From Atribacter laminatus (GTDB lineage: Bacteria; Atribacterota; Atribacteria; Atribacterales; Atribacteraceae), in assembly GCF_015775515.1 (NCBI RefSeq), contig NZ_CP065383.1, positions 1,302,001 to 1,366,000 of the forward strand: a stretch of DNA of 64,000 bases. Reading direction: 5' to 3'. Below the pieces are notes generated by a model that saw only the letters and a list, made by a program, of their open reading frames with translations, did not search any database and had not been told where the DNA came from. Below are positions 26,948 to 36,564 of this stretch, in pieces. Numbering within the stretch: position 1 is the first letter of the stretch; each line of letters opens with the position of its first letter. A program made the position numbers and the translations under genes.

Positions 26948-27853
26948 ATGCAACGTGGCTTCGCCACACGATATTTTCCCTGGCTGGTTTTGATTCCTGC
27001 CTTAGTCTGGTTTATTTTATTCGTGGCTTATCCTTTTGGTTATTCGATAGTGAGTAGCTTTTTTCTTTGGTTTGTTCAAAACCCAGCCTCAAGTAAATTT
27101 GTCGGTTTAAAAAATTACTTTGATATTTTTAAAGACCCCCGCTTTATTACTGCTCTCAGGAATACGATGCTATATGCCTTACTAAAAACTGGTTTAGTCG
27201 TTTTTATCGGTGTGCTCTTAGCTAAAACTTTGTTTGCTATTAAATTTGGGAGCAGAGGGTATATGTTTTCAATTTTTTTACCATCATTATGTTCTATGGT
27301 AGCCATAGGTCTTTTTTTTACCTACCTCTATCAACCTCAATTTGGATTATTTAATGTATTACTCAGTAAAATTGGTATTTCAAGGCAAGGCTTTCTGAAC
27401 AGTCCTCAGCAAGCAATTTATTGTGTTATTATTACTGAAGCTTGGCAGGCTCTTGGATTCTCAACCTTAATATTTTTAACCGGATTAAATACCATACCCG
27501 ATGTCTTTTACGAGGCAGCACAAATTGATGGAGCCAGCTCCTTTGTTACCTTTTGGAAAATAATCTTTCCTTTAGCAAGAAGAGTGTTTCTATTTATAAC
27601 TGCAATTACAGCTATTTCTGCATTCCAAGCTTTCGATTTAGTTTTTGTGATGACCTTATCCGGTGGTGGAACCGGGGGTTCATCAGGTGGCCCTGGTTAC
27701 AGCAGCTATACCATGGCTCTTCAAGTTTATAACGATGGAATACTGCGATCTCAGACTGGAATAGCTTCGGCTATTGCAATAATGCTATTTGTCATTATTG
27801 GGGTATTAACCCTTTTGCAGCTTAAAATTCTTAAACCAGAATGGGAATATTAA
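26948..27853 (+). CDS. CUT1 sugar ABC transporter permease, MalF type
   Basis: The product of about 301 residues has six membrane helices, beginning W-L-V-L-I-P-A-L-V-W-F. The EAA loop that contacts the ATPase reads Y-E-A-A-Q-I-D-G-A near residue 190. ATG 26948 is nine bases from AGGAGG; a TTG at 26942 is too close. It pairs with the next gene to form the channel. No ATPase gene is in this operon, so a shared MsiK/MalK-type ATPase encoded elsewhere is expected. Confidence 0.9.
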   Translation: MQRGFATRYFPWLVLIPALVWFILFVAYPFGYSIVSSFFLWFVQNPASSKFVGLKNYFDIFKDPRFITALRNTMLYALLKTGLVVFIGVLLAKTLFAIKFGSRGYMFSIFLPSLCSMVAIGLFFTYLYQPQFGLFNVLLSKIGISRQGFLNSPQQAIYCVIITEAWQALGFSTLIFLTGLNTIPDVFYEAAQIDGASSFVTFWKIIFPLARRVFLFITAITAISAFQAFDLVFVMTLSGGGTGGSSGGPGYSSYTMALQVYNDGILRSQTGIASAIAIMLFVIIGVLTLLQLKILKPEWEY

Positions 27854-27870
27854 AGGATGGGAGGATCATA

Positions 27871-28710
27871 ATGTCTTCAAAAAGAAAAAATGAGATAACT
27901 GAGCAAACCAAATCCCATACGATCGCTATCATTGTTTCTCTTATTATGATAATCCCTTTTTTTTGGATGATTCTGTCATCTTTTAAGCCTGGAACCGAAA
28001 TTGTAAAAATGCCTCCCACTTTTTTCCCCCAAACTTTTACTTTAAAAAATTACCAAACTTTATTCGAAAGGCTTCCCTTTGGTAGGTATTTCCTGAACAG
28101 CATAATTGTATCAGGTGGGATAACCATAATATCGATGTTCTCCAGTTCGATGCTGGGGTATGTGTTTGCAAAATTTAACTTTAAATTTAAAAACTTTTTC
28201 TTTTTCCTCCTGATGAGTGGTTTTATGATTCCATTTGCAACCTTGGTTATTCCTATGTATCTGCTTACCGCCAAAATTGGATTAACTAATAATTATTTAG
28301 GACTCATTTTGCCATTTTGTCTCAGCCCCTTCGGAATGTTTCTCATGAAACAGTTTATGGAGGATATTCCCAACGATTATATAGAAGCAGCCCGCTTAGA
28401 CGGTGCATCCGAGCTTTGGATTTATAGTCGCATTATTTTGCCTTTAACCAGCGCCGCCTTAGGGGGAGTTGCTATTTATAATTTCCTAATGACTTGGAAT
28501 CAGCTTTGGTGGCCTTTAATGGTTACTTCGCAACCAGCGATGCGGACCTTGCCTTTAGGAGTTGCTGCTTTAGCCCAACAGCAAGGGAAAAGGTATGATT
28601 TATTAATTACCGGGGCTTCGGTTTCAGTTTTACCCATCATTGTTTTGTTTGCTATTGCTCAAAAACAAATTGTGAAAGGATTATCGGTTTCAAGTGGTTT
28701 GAAGATGTAA
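27871..28710 (+). CDS. CUT1 sugar ABC transporter permease, MalG type
   Basis: The 279-residue product has six membrane helices and the EAA loop Y-I-E-A-A-R-L-D-G-A near residue 170. The C-terminus (Q-I-V-K-G-L-S-V-S-S-G) is typical of MalG-like subunits. ATG 27871 follows GGGAGG at a good distance and is preferred over an upstream ATG at 27841 that would overlap the preceding gene. Confidence 0.9.
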   Translation: MSSKRKNEITEQTKSHTIAIIVSLIMIIPFFWMILSSFKPGTEIVKMPPTFFPQTFTLKNYQTLFERLPFGRYFLNSIIVSGGITIISMFSSSMLGYVFAKFNFKFKNFFFFLLMSGFMIPFATLVIPMYLLTAKIGLTNNYLGLILPFCLSPFGMFLMKQFMEDIPNDYIEAARLDGASELWIYSRIILPLTSAALGGVAIYNFLMTWNQLWWPLMVTSQPAMRTLPLGVAALAQQQGKRYDLLITGASVSVLPIIVLFAIAQKQIVKGLSVSSGLKM

Positions 28711-28737
28711 TTGGCATTGACAAGTAGGAGGAATTTT

Positions 28738-29913
28738 ATGAAAAAGATAATTATTCGCTTCCCTTATACTGAAATACTGAAAAGAAAAGCTCGCTGGGAA
28801 AAAGTTTGGAATTTCCAACAACCCGACCGAGTTCCGGTTTTGCATTATATTGGTTCAAGGTATTGGTTGCCTTTAATTGGGTATGAGAACCGATTCCATG
28901 ATTATCTCAATGACCCGGGCGTGATGTTGGAAGCCCAGCTTTTAGGAGCCAAATGGATTTTAGAGAATATTAGGTCTGATTATCACCAAATCGTATTTTA
29001 TCCAGATTTTATGTGGGTAGAAGATGTTGAACCTTTTGGAGCAGAAATTGTTTATCAAGAAGATGATTCTCCCTGGGTAGCCCGCCCTCATTTTTTGCAA
29101 AAAAACGATAATTTAGATCAACTTCGTTCAGTTGATTATATAAATAACGGACTTCATGGGAAAATGATTTCTTACTATCAGGAAATGAAAAAGAAAGCCG
29201 AGGATTATGAAATTCAATTTTCCGACGGAAAAATTATACCCGCTGTTGATTGTGTGATGATGGGTGGCGGAGGAATTATTGGTCCAACGGTTATAGCAGG
29301 AGATCTAAGAAGTGCTGATAATTTTGCAATGGATTTATACGATCGTCCTGATTGGGTGAAAGATTTGTTGTCAATTATTTCAGAGAAAGCAATCGATTGG
29401 CTCAATGTTGCCAGAGAAATTGGAGGTGGTAAGGTCGCTTTTTGTAGTTCTTATTTGGAAGGAACTACTTTTATTGGAGATGATGGTACTGCTCAACTAT
29501 CACCAAAACAATTTAAAGAATTTGCTCTTCCTGCTTTAAAAAAATTAGCAGAGAATATTCATGGTCGGGGTTTGAAAGTAATAGCCCATAATTGTGGGCA
29601 AGCCGATCACCTTATTGATTTATGGACCAATGAGGTGGGAATCGATATCTATTATGGGTTTAGCTATCTTACAAATAAGAACCTTATTAAGGAAATAATG
29701 GGTGGGAAAGTTATCCTTATTGGTGGAATAGATACTGTAAAACTCCATGGCGGAAAACCAGAAGATATTCGAGAAGACGTTCGGCAAAGCCTTGAGGTTC
29801 TTAAGGATTGTCCGGGATATATAATTATGGATGGGCATAATGTAGCTCCCGGTACACCGGTTGAGAATTTGAATGCCGTTACTGATGCTGCTGAAGAATT
29901 TGGAAGGTTTTAA
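28738..29913 (+). CDS. Second UroD-superfamily protein of the sugar operon
   Basis: The 391-residue product is a longer relative of 24223-25314: Q-Q-P-D-R-V-P-V near residue 28, A-H-N-C-G near 290, and D-G-H-N-V-A-P-G-T-P-V-E-N-L at the C-terminus. The H-x-C pair is kept, but the third ligand position, Cys in MtaA-type methyltransferases, is His within G-H-N. ATG 28738 has AGGAGG six bases upstream; a TTG at 28711 is unlikely. As last gene of the CUT1 operon before a strong terminator, it is probably part of the same pathway. It may transfer a methyl group or act on a sugar; the substrate is unknown. Confidence 0.78.
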   Translation: MKKIIIRFPYTEILKRKARWEKVWNFQQPDRVPVLHYIGSRYWLPLIGYENRFHDYLNDPGVMLEAQLLGAKWILENIRSDYHQIVFYPDFMWVEDVEPFGAEIVYQEDDSPWVARPHFLQKNDNLDQLRSVDYINNGLHGKMISYYQEMKKKAEDYEIQFSDGKIIPAVDCVMMGGGGIIGPTVIAGDLRSADNFAMDLYDRPDWVKDLLSIISEKAIDWLNVAREIGGGKVAFCSSYLEGTTFIGDDGTAQLSPKQFKEFALPALKKLAENIHGRGLKVIAHNCGQADHLIDLWTNEVGIDIYYGFSYLTNKNLIKEIMGGKVILIGGIDTVKLHGGKPEDIREDVRQSLEVLKDCPGYIIMDGHNVAPGTPVENLNAVTDAAEEFGRF

Positions 29914-29956
29914 CGGTTTAGACCGGGAAGGGATTTGGAATGTGTGCTATTTTTAC

Positions 29957-29999
29957 CTCGCTCTCTTTCACCCCAGTCGCTCAGGAGAGCGAGTTTTTT
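29957..29999 (+). terminator. Intrinsic terminator of the CUT1 operon
   Basis: CTCGCTCTC pairs perfectly with GAGAGCGAG and is followed by six T residues, 44 bp after the last operon gene. Confidence 0.88.
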
Positions 30000-30048
30000 G
30001 TTAAAATTTCTTAAGGAAAATCTGGGATTCTTGGTTCAGCGTAAATTT

Positions 30049-30924
30049 CTAATATTTTTCTGATAACACGCTCTCATCTTGAAGCATATAGGCTTTTCGC
30101 CACAGGAGAGGGCTTAAGCCAATGGTTTTTCGAAAAGCCTTAGAAAATTGCTGAGGTGAACTAAACCCCAAGTGGTACGCCACATCAGTAACGGAGTATT
30201 CTTTATGGAGGAGAAGACATTTACTTCTTTGTATCTTCAGGGTCGTAAGGTATTTCTTAGGACTGATTCCTACATATCGTTTAAAAAGTTCACGAAAGTG
30301 CTGAGAGGAAAAACCCACTTCGGCAGCAATTTCTCGGATTAGTAAATTATCTAGGTTACGAATGTGAATAATTTGCAAGGCTTTTTCTATGGCTTGTTGT
30401 TGTTGTGGAATCAAATAGGGAAGGTCACCACGGGATGATGTTCTAAAAAGAAGGACGATAATCTGCTGCAACAAAGCTTGGCATTGCATTTCAGAAAATG
30501 GAAGAGAACCGGCAATTTCTCTCTGCAGTCGGTAACAGAGATCGAGAAAAATGCTCATCTCAAGGTCAGTGAGCTTAAAAAAACCGATTGGTGGTAAATT
30601 TATCAATTTTTTGGTTAAGGATTCTTCTAATTTTGGGAATTGCACTACAACTATTTCAACCCCTTGTGTGGAACCGGTTGCAAAACCATGAGCTAATCTT
30701 GTTGGAAAGAAAAAAACATCACCTCTCTCGAAGTAGTGCCTTTCAGAGCCTACTTGGATTGTGCAACATTCCGATTTCACCAGACCAATTTCCAATTGAG
30801 AGTGACGATGAGGCGAAACTTGCCAATTAGCAGGGAAGGGAGGACCATTAATAATAGCGTAATCTTGTGCTCCCCGACTTTTTAGAATATCAATATTCTT
30901 TAATTCAAGAGCTATTTGAACCAC
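30049..30924 (-). CDS. AraC-family regulator with cupin sensor domain
   Basis: The 291-residue protein has an N-terminal cupin-like sugar-sensing domain (H-R-H-S-Q-L-E-I-G near residue 40, then F-F-P-T-R-L-A-H-G) and two C-terminal AraC helix-turn-helix motifs: I-A-A-E-V-G-F-S-S-Q-H-F near 200 and V-A-Y-H-L-G-F-S-S-P-Q-Q-F near 250. It is transcribed away from the epimerase and dehydrogenase genes at 31136-33193 and probably activates them in response to a sugar. The start is GTG at 30924; the ribosome site is poorly placed, so the exact start is uncertain. Confidence 0.88.
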   Translation of the reverse strand: MVQIALELKNIDILKSRGAQDYAIINGPPFPANWQVSPHRHSQLEIGLVKSECCTIQVGSERHYFERGDVFFFPTRLAHGFATGSTQGVEIVVVQFPKLEESLTKKLINLPPIGFFKLTDLEMSIFLDLCYRLQREIAGSLPFSEMQCQALLQQIIVLLFRTSSRGDLPYLIPQQQQAIEKALQIIHIRNLDNLLIREIAAEVGFSSQHFRELFKRYVGISPKKYLTTLKIQRSKCLLLHKEYSVTDVAYHLGFSSPQQFSKAFRKTIGLSPLLWRKAYMLQDESVLSEKY

Positions 30925-31135
30925 TCCATATCTTCAGAACTATCTATTCATTGTATCGACCATCTTCCTTTTTGACAAGAATTTCAGCGAAAAATGGTTG
31001 TAAAAAAAATGAGAATGATTAAAAATAGATAAGGAAGAAGCGTTAGTTGAATGGAGTTATACCCTAAACTTTTAGTTGTGAAAAGTATCTGTTCAAAGAA
31101 CTGAAAATTTATATTCCATCATTAAGGAGAGGGCT

Positions 31136-31984
31136 ATGAAAATTGGGATCGATAGTTATTGTTATCATCGGTATTTTGGCGAAGTATATGATTTCCAACA
31201 AAATCCTGGAAAAAGAATAACCTTTGACCAATTTTTAAAGCGGTCGAGTGAACTTGGGGTTGATGTTGTTTCCCTTGAAACTTGTTTTTTCCCTGAAAAC
31301 GAAAAAGATTTTTTGAAAAAGTTGAAAGATCAATTAATTGAGTTAAAGTTGGATCCAGTGGTGGCTTGGGGTCATCCTGATGGTTTTGAAGGTGGGAAAA
31401 AACCCGAAGCAGTCAAGGACCTTAAAAAGCATTTAAAAACTTGTCAAGAATTAAATGCACAAGTTATGAGAATTGTTGTCTCCAGCCTGGCTTTCCGACA
31501 TGAACCTCATGGCCCTCAAATCGAAAAAGTATCAAAAATTCTTCAAGATGTTATGCCCCTATTTGAAGATTATGGCGTAAAATTAGGCATAGAAAACCAT
31601 TTTGATTTTACTTCTGATGAATTGCTTGAGATTATTGAGAAAGTTGGTTCTTCTAAACTCGGGGTAACCTTCGATTCCGGTAATGCTCTTCGTATTGGAG
31701 AGGACCCAATTGAGGCTGCCCGTAAACTATTCGATAAAATATTTGCTACTCACATCAAAGATGTTGCTCCTCTATATGGTGGGAATCCATCCGACTGGTA
31801 TTTCTTTGCCAGTGTACCGGCAGGAAGGGGCATTATCGACTTTCCCGGTTTGGTTCAGGTTTTTAAAGATAATCATTATCAAGAGAGTTTGACCTTAGAA
31901 ATTGATTATTTAGATCCAAAGTATGGGGATGAAGATCAAGCTGTTACTGAGAGTATAAAATATTTACAGAAAATTACTGTGTGA
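31136..31984 (+). CDS. Sugar phosphate isomerase/epimerase (xylose isomerase-like TIM barrel)
   Basis: The 282-residue product starts M-K-I-G-I-D-S-Y-C-Y-H and has the AP-endonuclease-2-like barrel with metal-binding residues in G-I-E-N-H-F-D near 143, T-F-D-S-G-N near 178, T-H-I-K-D near 204 and L-E-I-D-Y near the end. Such enzymes isomerise or epimerise keto-sugars or dehydrate inositol derivatives. AAGGAGAGG precedes the ATG. The next gene, a Gfo/Idh dehydrogenase, follows after 12 bp, a common pairing in inositol and rare-sugar pathways. Confidence 0.88.
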   Translation: MKIGIDSYCYHRYFGEVYDFQQNPGKRITFDQFLKRSSELGVDVVSLETCFFPENEKDFLKKLKDQLIELKLDPVVAWGHPDGFEGGKKPEAVKDLKKHLKTCQELNAQVMRIVVSSLAFRHEPHGPQIEKVSKILQDVMPLFEDYGVKLGIENHFDFTSDELLEIIEKVGSSKLGVTFDSGNALRIGEDPIEAARKLFDKIFATHIKDVAPLYGGNPSDWYFFASVPAGRGIIDFPGLVQVFKDNHYQESLTLEIDYLDPKYGDEDQAVTESIKYLQKITV

Positions 31985-31996
31985 TAGGTGAATTCC

Positions 31997-33193
31997 ATGG
32001 ATCAAAAGGGTTTTTTCCAGGTAGATTACTCAAAATCGGACTTTATTGAAGTGAAGATTGGTATGTTGGGATATGGTTTTATGGGACAAGTTCATTCTAA
32101 TGCATTTATAAAAGTTCCTTTCAGTTTTTCCGATCCGGTTGCCCGACCTGTCCTATTGGCAATATGTGGTCGTAATCAAAAAAAAGTTGAAGATACTGCG
32201 CGCAGGTTTGGTTACAAAGAGTATTGTCTTGATTGGCAACTACTGGCTAAAGATCCCCGGATTGACATTTTTGATAACTGTACACCAGACGATTGGCATT
32301 ATCTTCCTTCCATAGTAGCCATGGAGAACGGAAAACATGTTATATGTGAAAAGCCTTTATCTTTAAAGCTTGAAGAAGCTTTCCAAATGGCTCAGAAAGC
32401 TCGGGAAACTAAAATTAAGACGATGTGTTGTTATAATTATCGTTTTCTTCCTGCGGTTCGATTTGCACACCAGCTTATTAAACAGGGAATATTGGGAAAA
32501 ATTTACCAGTTCCGAGCCAAATACTTACAACAACAAGGACACAATCCTTTTGAGCACATTGAAAAGGTGTGGTACGCTCATGGTACCAAATCTGGAATTC
32601 TTATGGGAATCGGAAGCCATATTATTGATATGGCACACTTTTTAATTGGCGAAATAACAGCGGTCAGCGGATTAAGAAAAACATATAATCAGATGCGGAA
32701 AGATTGTTCGGGTAAGTCTAACCCAGTTTCTGCAGATGAATGTACCATTGCAATTTTGGAATTTAAAAATGGCGCAATTGGGACAATTGAATCATCAGGA
32801 GTAAGTACCGGGAGAAAGAACTATCAAGGTTGGGAAATTAATGGTTCCAAAGGGAGTATAGTTTTTGATCTTGAAGATTTAAACCACTTGCAAGTCTATT
32901 CTACCGATGCTAACCCACCTGAAATCCAAGGTTTTAGTAATGTTTTAGTAACTGATTCCGAGCATCCGTTACAAATAAATTATTTGCCTTCTGGTCATAA
33001 TCAAGGTTGGGAATATGGACATGTTCATGCTCTTCATCATTTTTTAGATTGTGTAGTTAATGACAAGCCCGTGGAACCATTGGGAGCTTCCTTTCAAGAT
33101 GGATATCGGGTCCAAGTAGTGATTGAAGCCATCAACCAATCTTCAGCAAGAGGCAAACGAGTTGAAATTAAAGAGTTTGGACGGGATATTTGA
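31997..33193 (+). CDS. Gfo/Idh/MocA-family oxidoreductase
   Basis: The 398-residue product has the NAD(P)-binding motif G-Y-G-F-M-G-Q-V-H near residue 25, the catalytic E-K-P at C-E-K-P-L near 117, and G-S-H-I-I-D-M-A-H (catalytic Asp/His) near 208. It oxidises or reduces a sugar or cyclitol. ATG 31997 follows AGGTGA at six bases and is chosen over a TTG at 31988. With the preceding epimerase-like gene it forms a two-gene unit divergent from the AraC regulator. Confidence 0.9.
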   Translation: MDQKGFFQVDYSKSDFIEVKIGMLGYGFMGQVHSNAFIKVPFSFSDPVARPVLLAICGRNQKKVEDTARRFGYKEYCLDWQLLAKDPRIDIFDNCTPDDWHYLPSIVAMENGKHVICEKPLSLKLEEAFQMAQKARETKIKTMCCYNYRFLPAVRFAHQLIKQGILGKIYQFRAKYLQQQGHNPFEHIEKVWYAHGTKSGILMGIGSHIIDMAHFLIGEITAVSGLRKTYNQMRKDCSGKSNPVSADECTIAILEFKNGAIGTIESSGVSTGRKNYQGWEINGSKGSIVFDLEDLNHLQVYSTDANPPEIQGFSNVLVTDSEHPLQINYLPSGHNQGWEYGHVHALHHFLDCVVNDKPVEPLGASFQDGYRVQVVIEAINQSSARGKRVEIKEFGRDI

Positions 33194-33250
33194 ATTTATT
33201 TCTTAAGAGAAAAGGTTACCTGGAGGCAAGTCGAAAACATTTATTTGAAG

Positions 33251-33946
33251 ATGGACATCCATGCTGCATAGCAGCGCCAGATGAGGATGAAAATACCTAC
33301 CCAGGAATCGTTTCCCCCTTTAGAAAAGGGGGTTAGGGGGATTTGATTTTTTACTGTTCCGTCATTGCGAGAAGCGTCTTAGGCGACGTGGCAGTCTCAT
33401 TTTTAAAAACAGTGAGCCGTGAGAAGTGAGCCGTGAGTCGAATAAAAGAAACAGCGATTGATGATCATAACGACTATCTGGTGATCCTTTTTAGAAAGAC
33501 TTGAAGATTTTATTCTTAATCATATTTTTGAATTAAAAAAGAAAAAGATGAGATCCTCACGGCTTCTTAATACGAAGCCTCAGGATGACGGTATTTTTAA
33601 GCATTAGTGTATTTTCAGGATAAACCCTCACGCTGCATAGCAGCACTAGATGAGGATGAAAATAACTCATTTAGAAATGAATCTCCCCCTTTAGAAAAGG
33701 GGGTTAGGGGGGGATTTGATTTTTTACTGTTCCGTCATTGCGAGGAACGAAGTGACGTGGCAATCTCATTTAGCTATTTTTTTAAAAAATAATTAAAGGA
33801 TGACCGATTTAAGAATTTATTTGATGATATTTTCAGGATAAACCCTCATGCCACTTTGTGGCACCAGATGAAGGTGAAAACAAGGATTCGACATGCCATG
33901 GCATGTCGCTACATTATATGAAGATCGGGCGCAATAAATTGCGCCC
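33251..33946. repeat. Mosaic of palindromic intergenic repeats
   Basis: This gap contains three copies of a repeat with the core CCTCATGCTGC, hairpin, GCAGCACCAGATGAGG (33251-33294, 33611-33663, 33829-33880). It also has two copies of GTCATTGCGAG ... GACGTGGCAATCTCAT (33361-33400, 33734-33769), two CCCCCTTTAGAAAAGGGGG hairpins (near 33318 and 33690) and one type-B repeat (33546-33592). Two perfect palindromes also occur: CGACATGCCATGGCATGTCG at 33889-33908, and GGGCGCAAT with ATTGCGCCC at 33927-33946. No gene is supported. Confidence 0.85.
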
Positions 33947-34065
33947 CTCCATTTTATATTCTTTTGTAGGGGCTTAATTTATCTCGCCCGTAGGTTTTCA
34001 AGATAGATATTTACTAATAATGGTGGTAATCGATTTGGAGTTCAATCAATCAGGAGGTTTTTCTT

Positions 34066-35559
34066 TTGAATGAAAATCAGCCCCTCTTAAAGATTATAGA
34101 TGTTTCGAAGAGTTTTCCAGGGGTTCGAGCCTTAGATAAAGTGAATATGACTTTAATAGCTGGGGAAGTTCATGCTCTGGTTGGAGAAAATGGAGCTGGT
34201 AAATCCACTTTGGTGAAAATCATATCCGGAGCCTATACACCCGACGAAGGATCAATCGATATAGAGGACAGGTCTTTTCGCTCTTTGAATCCTTATCAAG
34301 CAAGATTAAGCGGAATCGCTACCGTTTATCAGGAACAACAATTAGTTCCCTGGTTATCAGTAGCGGAGAATATTTTTTTAGGAATGGAACCTCGCACCCG
34401 TTGGGGAAGTATTGACTTTACTGCCATGAAAGAAGAAGCTGAGGAAAGAATCCGTTCCTATGGCTTAAGTATTCAATCTACTGATATAGTTGCTGCCTTA
34501 TCCGTAGCAGCTCGCCAGGAGGTTGCCATTTTAAAAGTATTAGCACGTCAAGCTAAAGTTCTTCTTCTCGATGAACCAACCGCATCTTTAACCGGATCTC
34601 AAGTGGATTTTTTGTTTCATTTAATTCATCAACTTCAACAACAAGGAATAGGCATACTCTATATATCCCACTATTTAGATGAAGTTTTAGAAATTTCCCA
34701 AAGAATAACCGTGTTAAGAAATGGACAATGCGTTGGGACTTTCCAAAAAGGAGATCTTACCAAAGAAACCTTAATTGAAAAAATGGCGGGTCATAAGCTT
34801 GATTTCTCTGCAGTTATTAAAAAACCAGTTGGGGGGAAAGTTTTAGAGCTTAAAGAAATTTCCTGCAATAATGTCCTTCAGAATGTAAATCTCTCATTAC
34901 ACGAAGAGGAAATACTCGGAATTCTTGGAGGAAACGATTCTGGCTGTCATGAACTTATTCGGTTACTTGCTGGACTATTGCCTTTTTCTCAGGGAAAAAT
35001 GTTTTTAAAAGGAGAACCTTATTCGCCTTCTTGTATTTATGATGCCTTAGAAAAGGGATTATTTTTTATTCCGGAAAATATGCGCAAAGAAGGTTTGATT
35101 CTCCCCCTTTCTTTGGCCAAAAACATCACTCTTTCTAATCTTAAAGAAATACTCACCCAAGGTATGATCCACCTGAAAAAAGAGGGAGACCAAGCTCAAA
35201 GTTTAGTGAAAGCGCTAAAAATTGTTACTCCATCAGTGAAAACTGAAGTACAGTATTTGAGTGGGGGAAACCAGAGAAAGGTTCTTTTTGCCAAGGCGCT
35301 TTTTGCCAATGCTCAAATCTGGCTCTTGGAAGAACCTACCCAAGGTGTGGACGTAGAAGCCCGCCAGGAAATCCATCGTTTACTTTTCGATATCAAATCA
35401 AAACAAAAAAGTATTCTTCTCGTTTCTTCAGATCTTGAGGAACTTATTACCATAGCTGATCGAATTATCATTCTACGTCGTGGGCAAATAGTAGAAGAAA
35501 TTGCCGATTCTTCTACTACCAGTCCCAAAGAATTACTGCAAGCTATGTTAGGAGGGTAA
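34066..35559 (+). CDS. CUT2 sugar ABC transporter, tandem ATPase (RbsA type)
   Basis: The 497-residue protein carries two ABC domains. The first has an intact Walker A (G-E-N-G-A-G-K-S-T near residue 40), Walker B L-L-L-D-E-P-T, and a degenerate signature L-S-V-A-A-R-Q. The second has a degraded Walker A (G-G-N-D-S-G-C-H) but a good signature L-S-G-G-N-Q-R-K near 400. This asymmetry is usual for RbsA/MglA. It energises uptake through the next gene's permease. The start is TTG at 34066, seven bases after AGGAGG. The permease follows after 2 bp. Confidence 0.93.
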   Translation: MNENQPLLKIIDVSKSFPGVRALDKVNMTLIAGEVHALVGENGAGKSTLVKIISGAYTPDEGSIDIEDRSFRSLNPYQARLSGIATVYQEQQLVPWLSVAENIFLGMEPRTRWGSIDFTAMKEEAEERIRSYGLSIQSTDIVAALSVAARQEVAILKVLARQAKVLLLDEPTASLTGSQVDFLFHLIHQLQQQGIGILYISHYLDEVLEISQRITVLRNGQCVGTFQKGDLTKETLIEKMAGHKLDFSAVIKKPVGGKVLELKEISCNNVLQNVNLSLHEEEILGILGGNDSGCHELIRLLAGLLPFSQGKMFLKGEPYSPSCIYDALEKGLFFIPENMRKEGLILPLSLAKNITLSNLKEILTQGMIHLKKEGDQAQSLVKALKIVTPSVKTEVQYLSGGNQRKVLFAKALFANAQIWLLEEPTQGVDVEARQEIHRLLFDIKSKQKSILLVSSDLEELITIADRIIILRRGQIVEEIADSSTTSPKELLQAMLGG

Positions 35560-35561
35560 TC

Positions 35562-36482
35562 ATGTTTTCTTTTGCTACCATTGGAAGAAATATATTAGTA
35601 TTAGTTCTTTTAGTCATTATAATTTTTACCGGAATAATCAATCCTCGTTTTTTAAGCCTACAAAATATATTAAATATTCTCCAACAAATCTCGGTTTTGG
35701 GTATTGTCAGTATTGGAGTGACCATTCTTCTCATTTCTGGTGGGCTGGACCTTTCGGTCGGAAGTCTTATTTCACTTAGTGCTTATGTCGGTGGTCTCAC
35801 TATTGTTCGAACTCAGTCTTTAAGTCTTGGTATTCTTGCCCTCTTTGCCTGTGCAGTTTTTTTTGGTTTTTTAAATGGTGTTTTGGCGGCAACCGAAAGG
35901 GCTCACCCTTTTATAATCACTCTGGGAACAATGACCTTTCTTCAAGGTATTGCAGTAGTGATAAGCCGGGGAAGTCCAATTAATGGGATGGGTGGACTTT
36001 ATGAATTGATTGGAATTCGAGATATTTTTGGATTACCTGCCCCAGCAATTATATTTATTGGGCTACTAATTCTTAGTCATTTCTTTCTAAGAAATATTCC
36101 TTTAGGAAGGTATGCTTTTGCCATTGGTGGCAATCAAGAAGCCTCTCGACTCTCGGGTATCAGAATAAGCCGAATGAAAATTGCTCTTTACGCCTTAAAT
36201 GGATTATTTGTTGGTGTTGCAGCTTTGGTTTTAAGCTCTATACTCGATTCAGCTTTGCCAACCATGGGAACTGGATACGAATTACGCTCAGTTGCGGCAG
36301 CGGTAATTGGAGGAACTCCTCTTTTTGGTGGAAGAGGGAATGTCTTTGGTACCTTGGGAGGAGTTTTTTTATTAGGTTTAGTTTCTAACAGTATTAACCT
36401 ACTCGGAATAAGCGCCAATTTTCAAGGAGTAGTTTTAGGGGCAATCATGGTTGCTGCAGTAATGTTTCAAAAATCCCAATAA
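35562..36482 (+). CDS. CUT2 sugar ABC transporter permease (RbsC type)
   Basis: The 306-residue membrane protein has about eight to ten helices and the BPD_transp_2 landmarks: L-L-I-S-G-G-L-D-L-S-V-G-S near residue 60, A-I-G-G-N-Q-E-A-S-R-L-S-G near 190, and A-V-I-G-G-T-P-L-F-G-G-R-G near 250. It forms the homodimeric channel for a pentose, hexose or cyclitol. GGAGG precedes the ATG. Confidence 0.93.
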   Translation: MFSFATIGRNILVLVLLVIIIFTGIINPRFLSLQNILNILQQISVLGIVSIGVTILLISGGLDLSVGSLISLSAYVGGLTIVRTQSLSLGILALFACAVFFGFLNGVLAATERAHPFIITLGTMTFLQGIAVVISRGSPINGMGGLYELIGIRDIFGLPAPAIIFIGLLILSHFFLRNIPLGRYAFAIGGNQEASRLSGIRISRMKIALYALNGLFVGVAALVLSSILDSALPTMGTGYELRSVAAAVIGGTPLFGGRGNVFGTLGGVFLLGLVSNSINLLGISANFQGVVLGAIMVAAVMFQKSQ

Positions 36483-36485
36483 AAA

Positions 36486-36500
36486 AGGGAGGTGAAAGTG
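36486..36500 (+). promoter_or_regulatory. Orphan GGGAGGTG with possible tiny leader ORF
   Basis: A strong ribosome-binding sequence lies between the permease stop and the binding-protein gene. A GTG within the following bases opens a 14-codon frame ending near 36542. It parallels the sites near 25358 and 50513. Confidence 0.45.
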
Positions 36501-36564
36501 ACTTATTTTTCAATAAAAGAAAGATTAAAGAAATTAAAATAAAAGTTTTAAAGGGAGGTAAAAA

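Noticed and set aside
33251-33946. Possible CRISPR array in the repeat-rich gap
   Set aside because: Repeats differ in type, length and orientation, spacing is irregular, and no cas genes are in the window.
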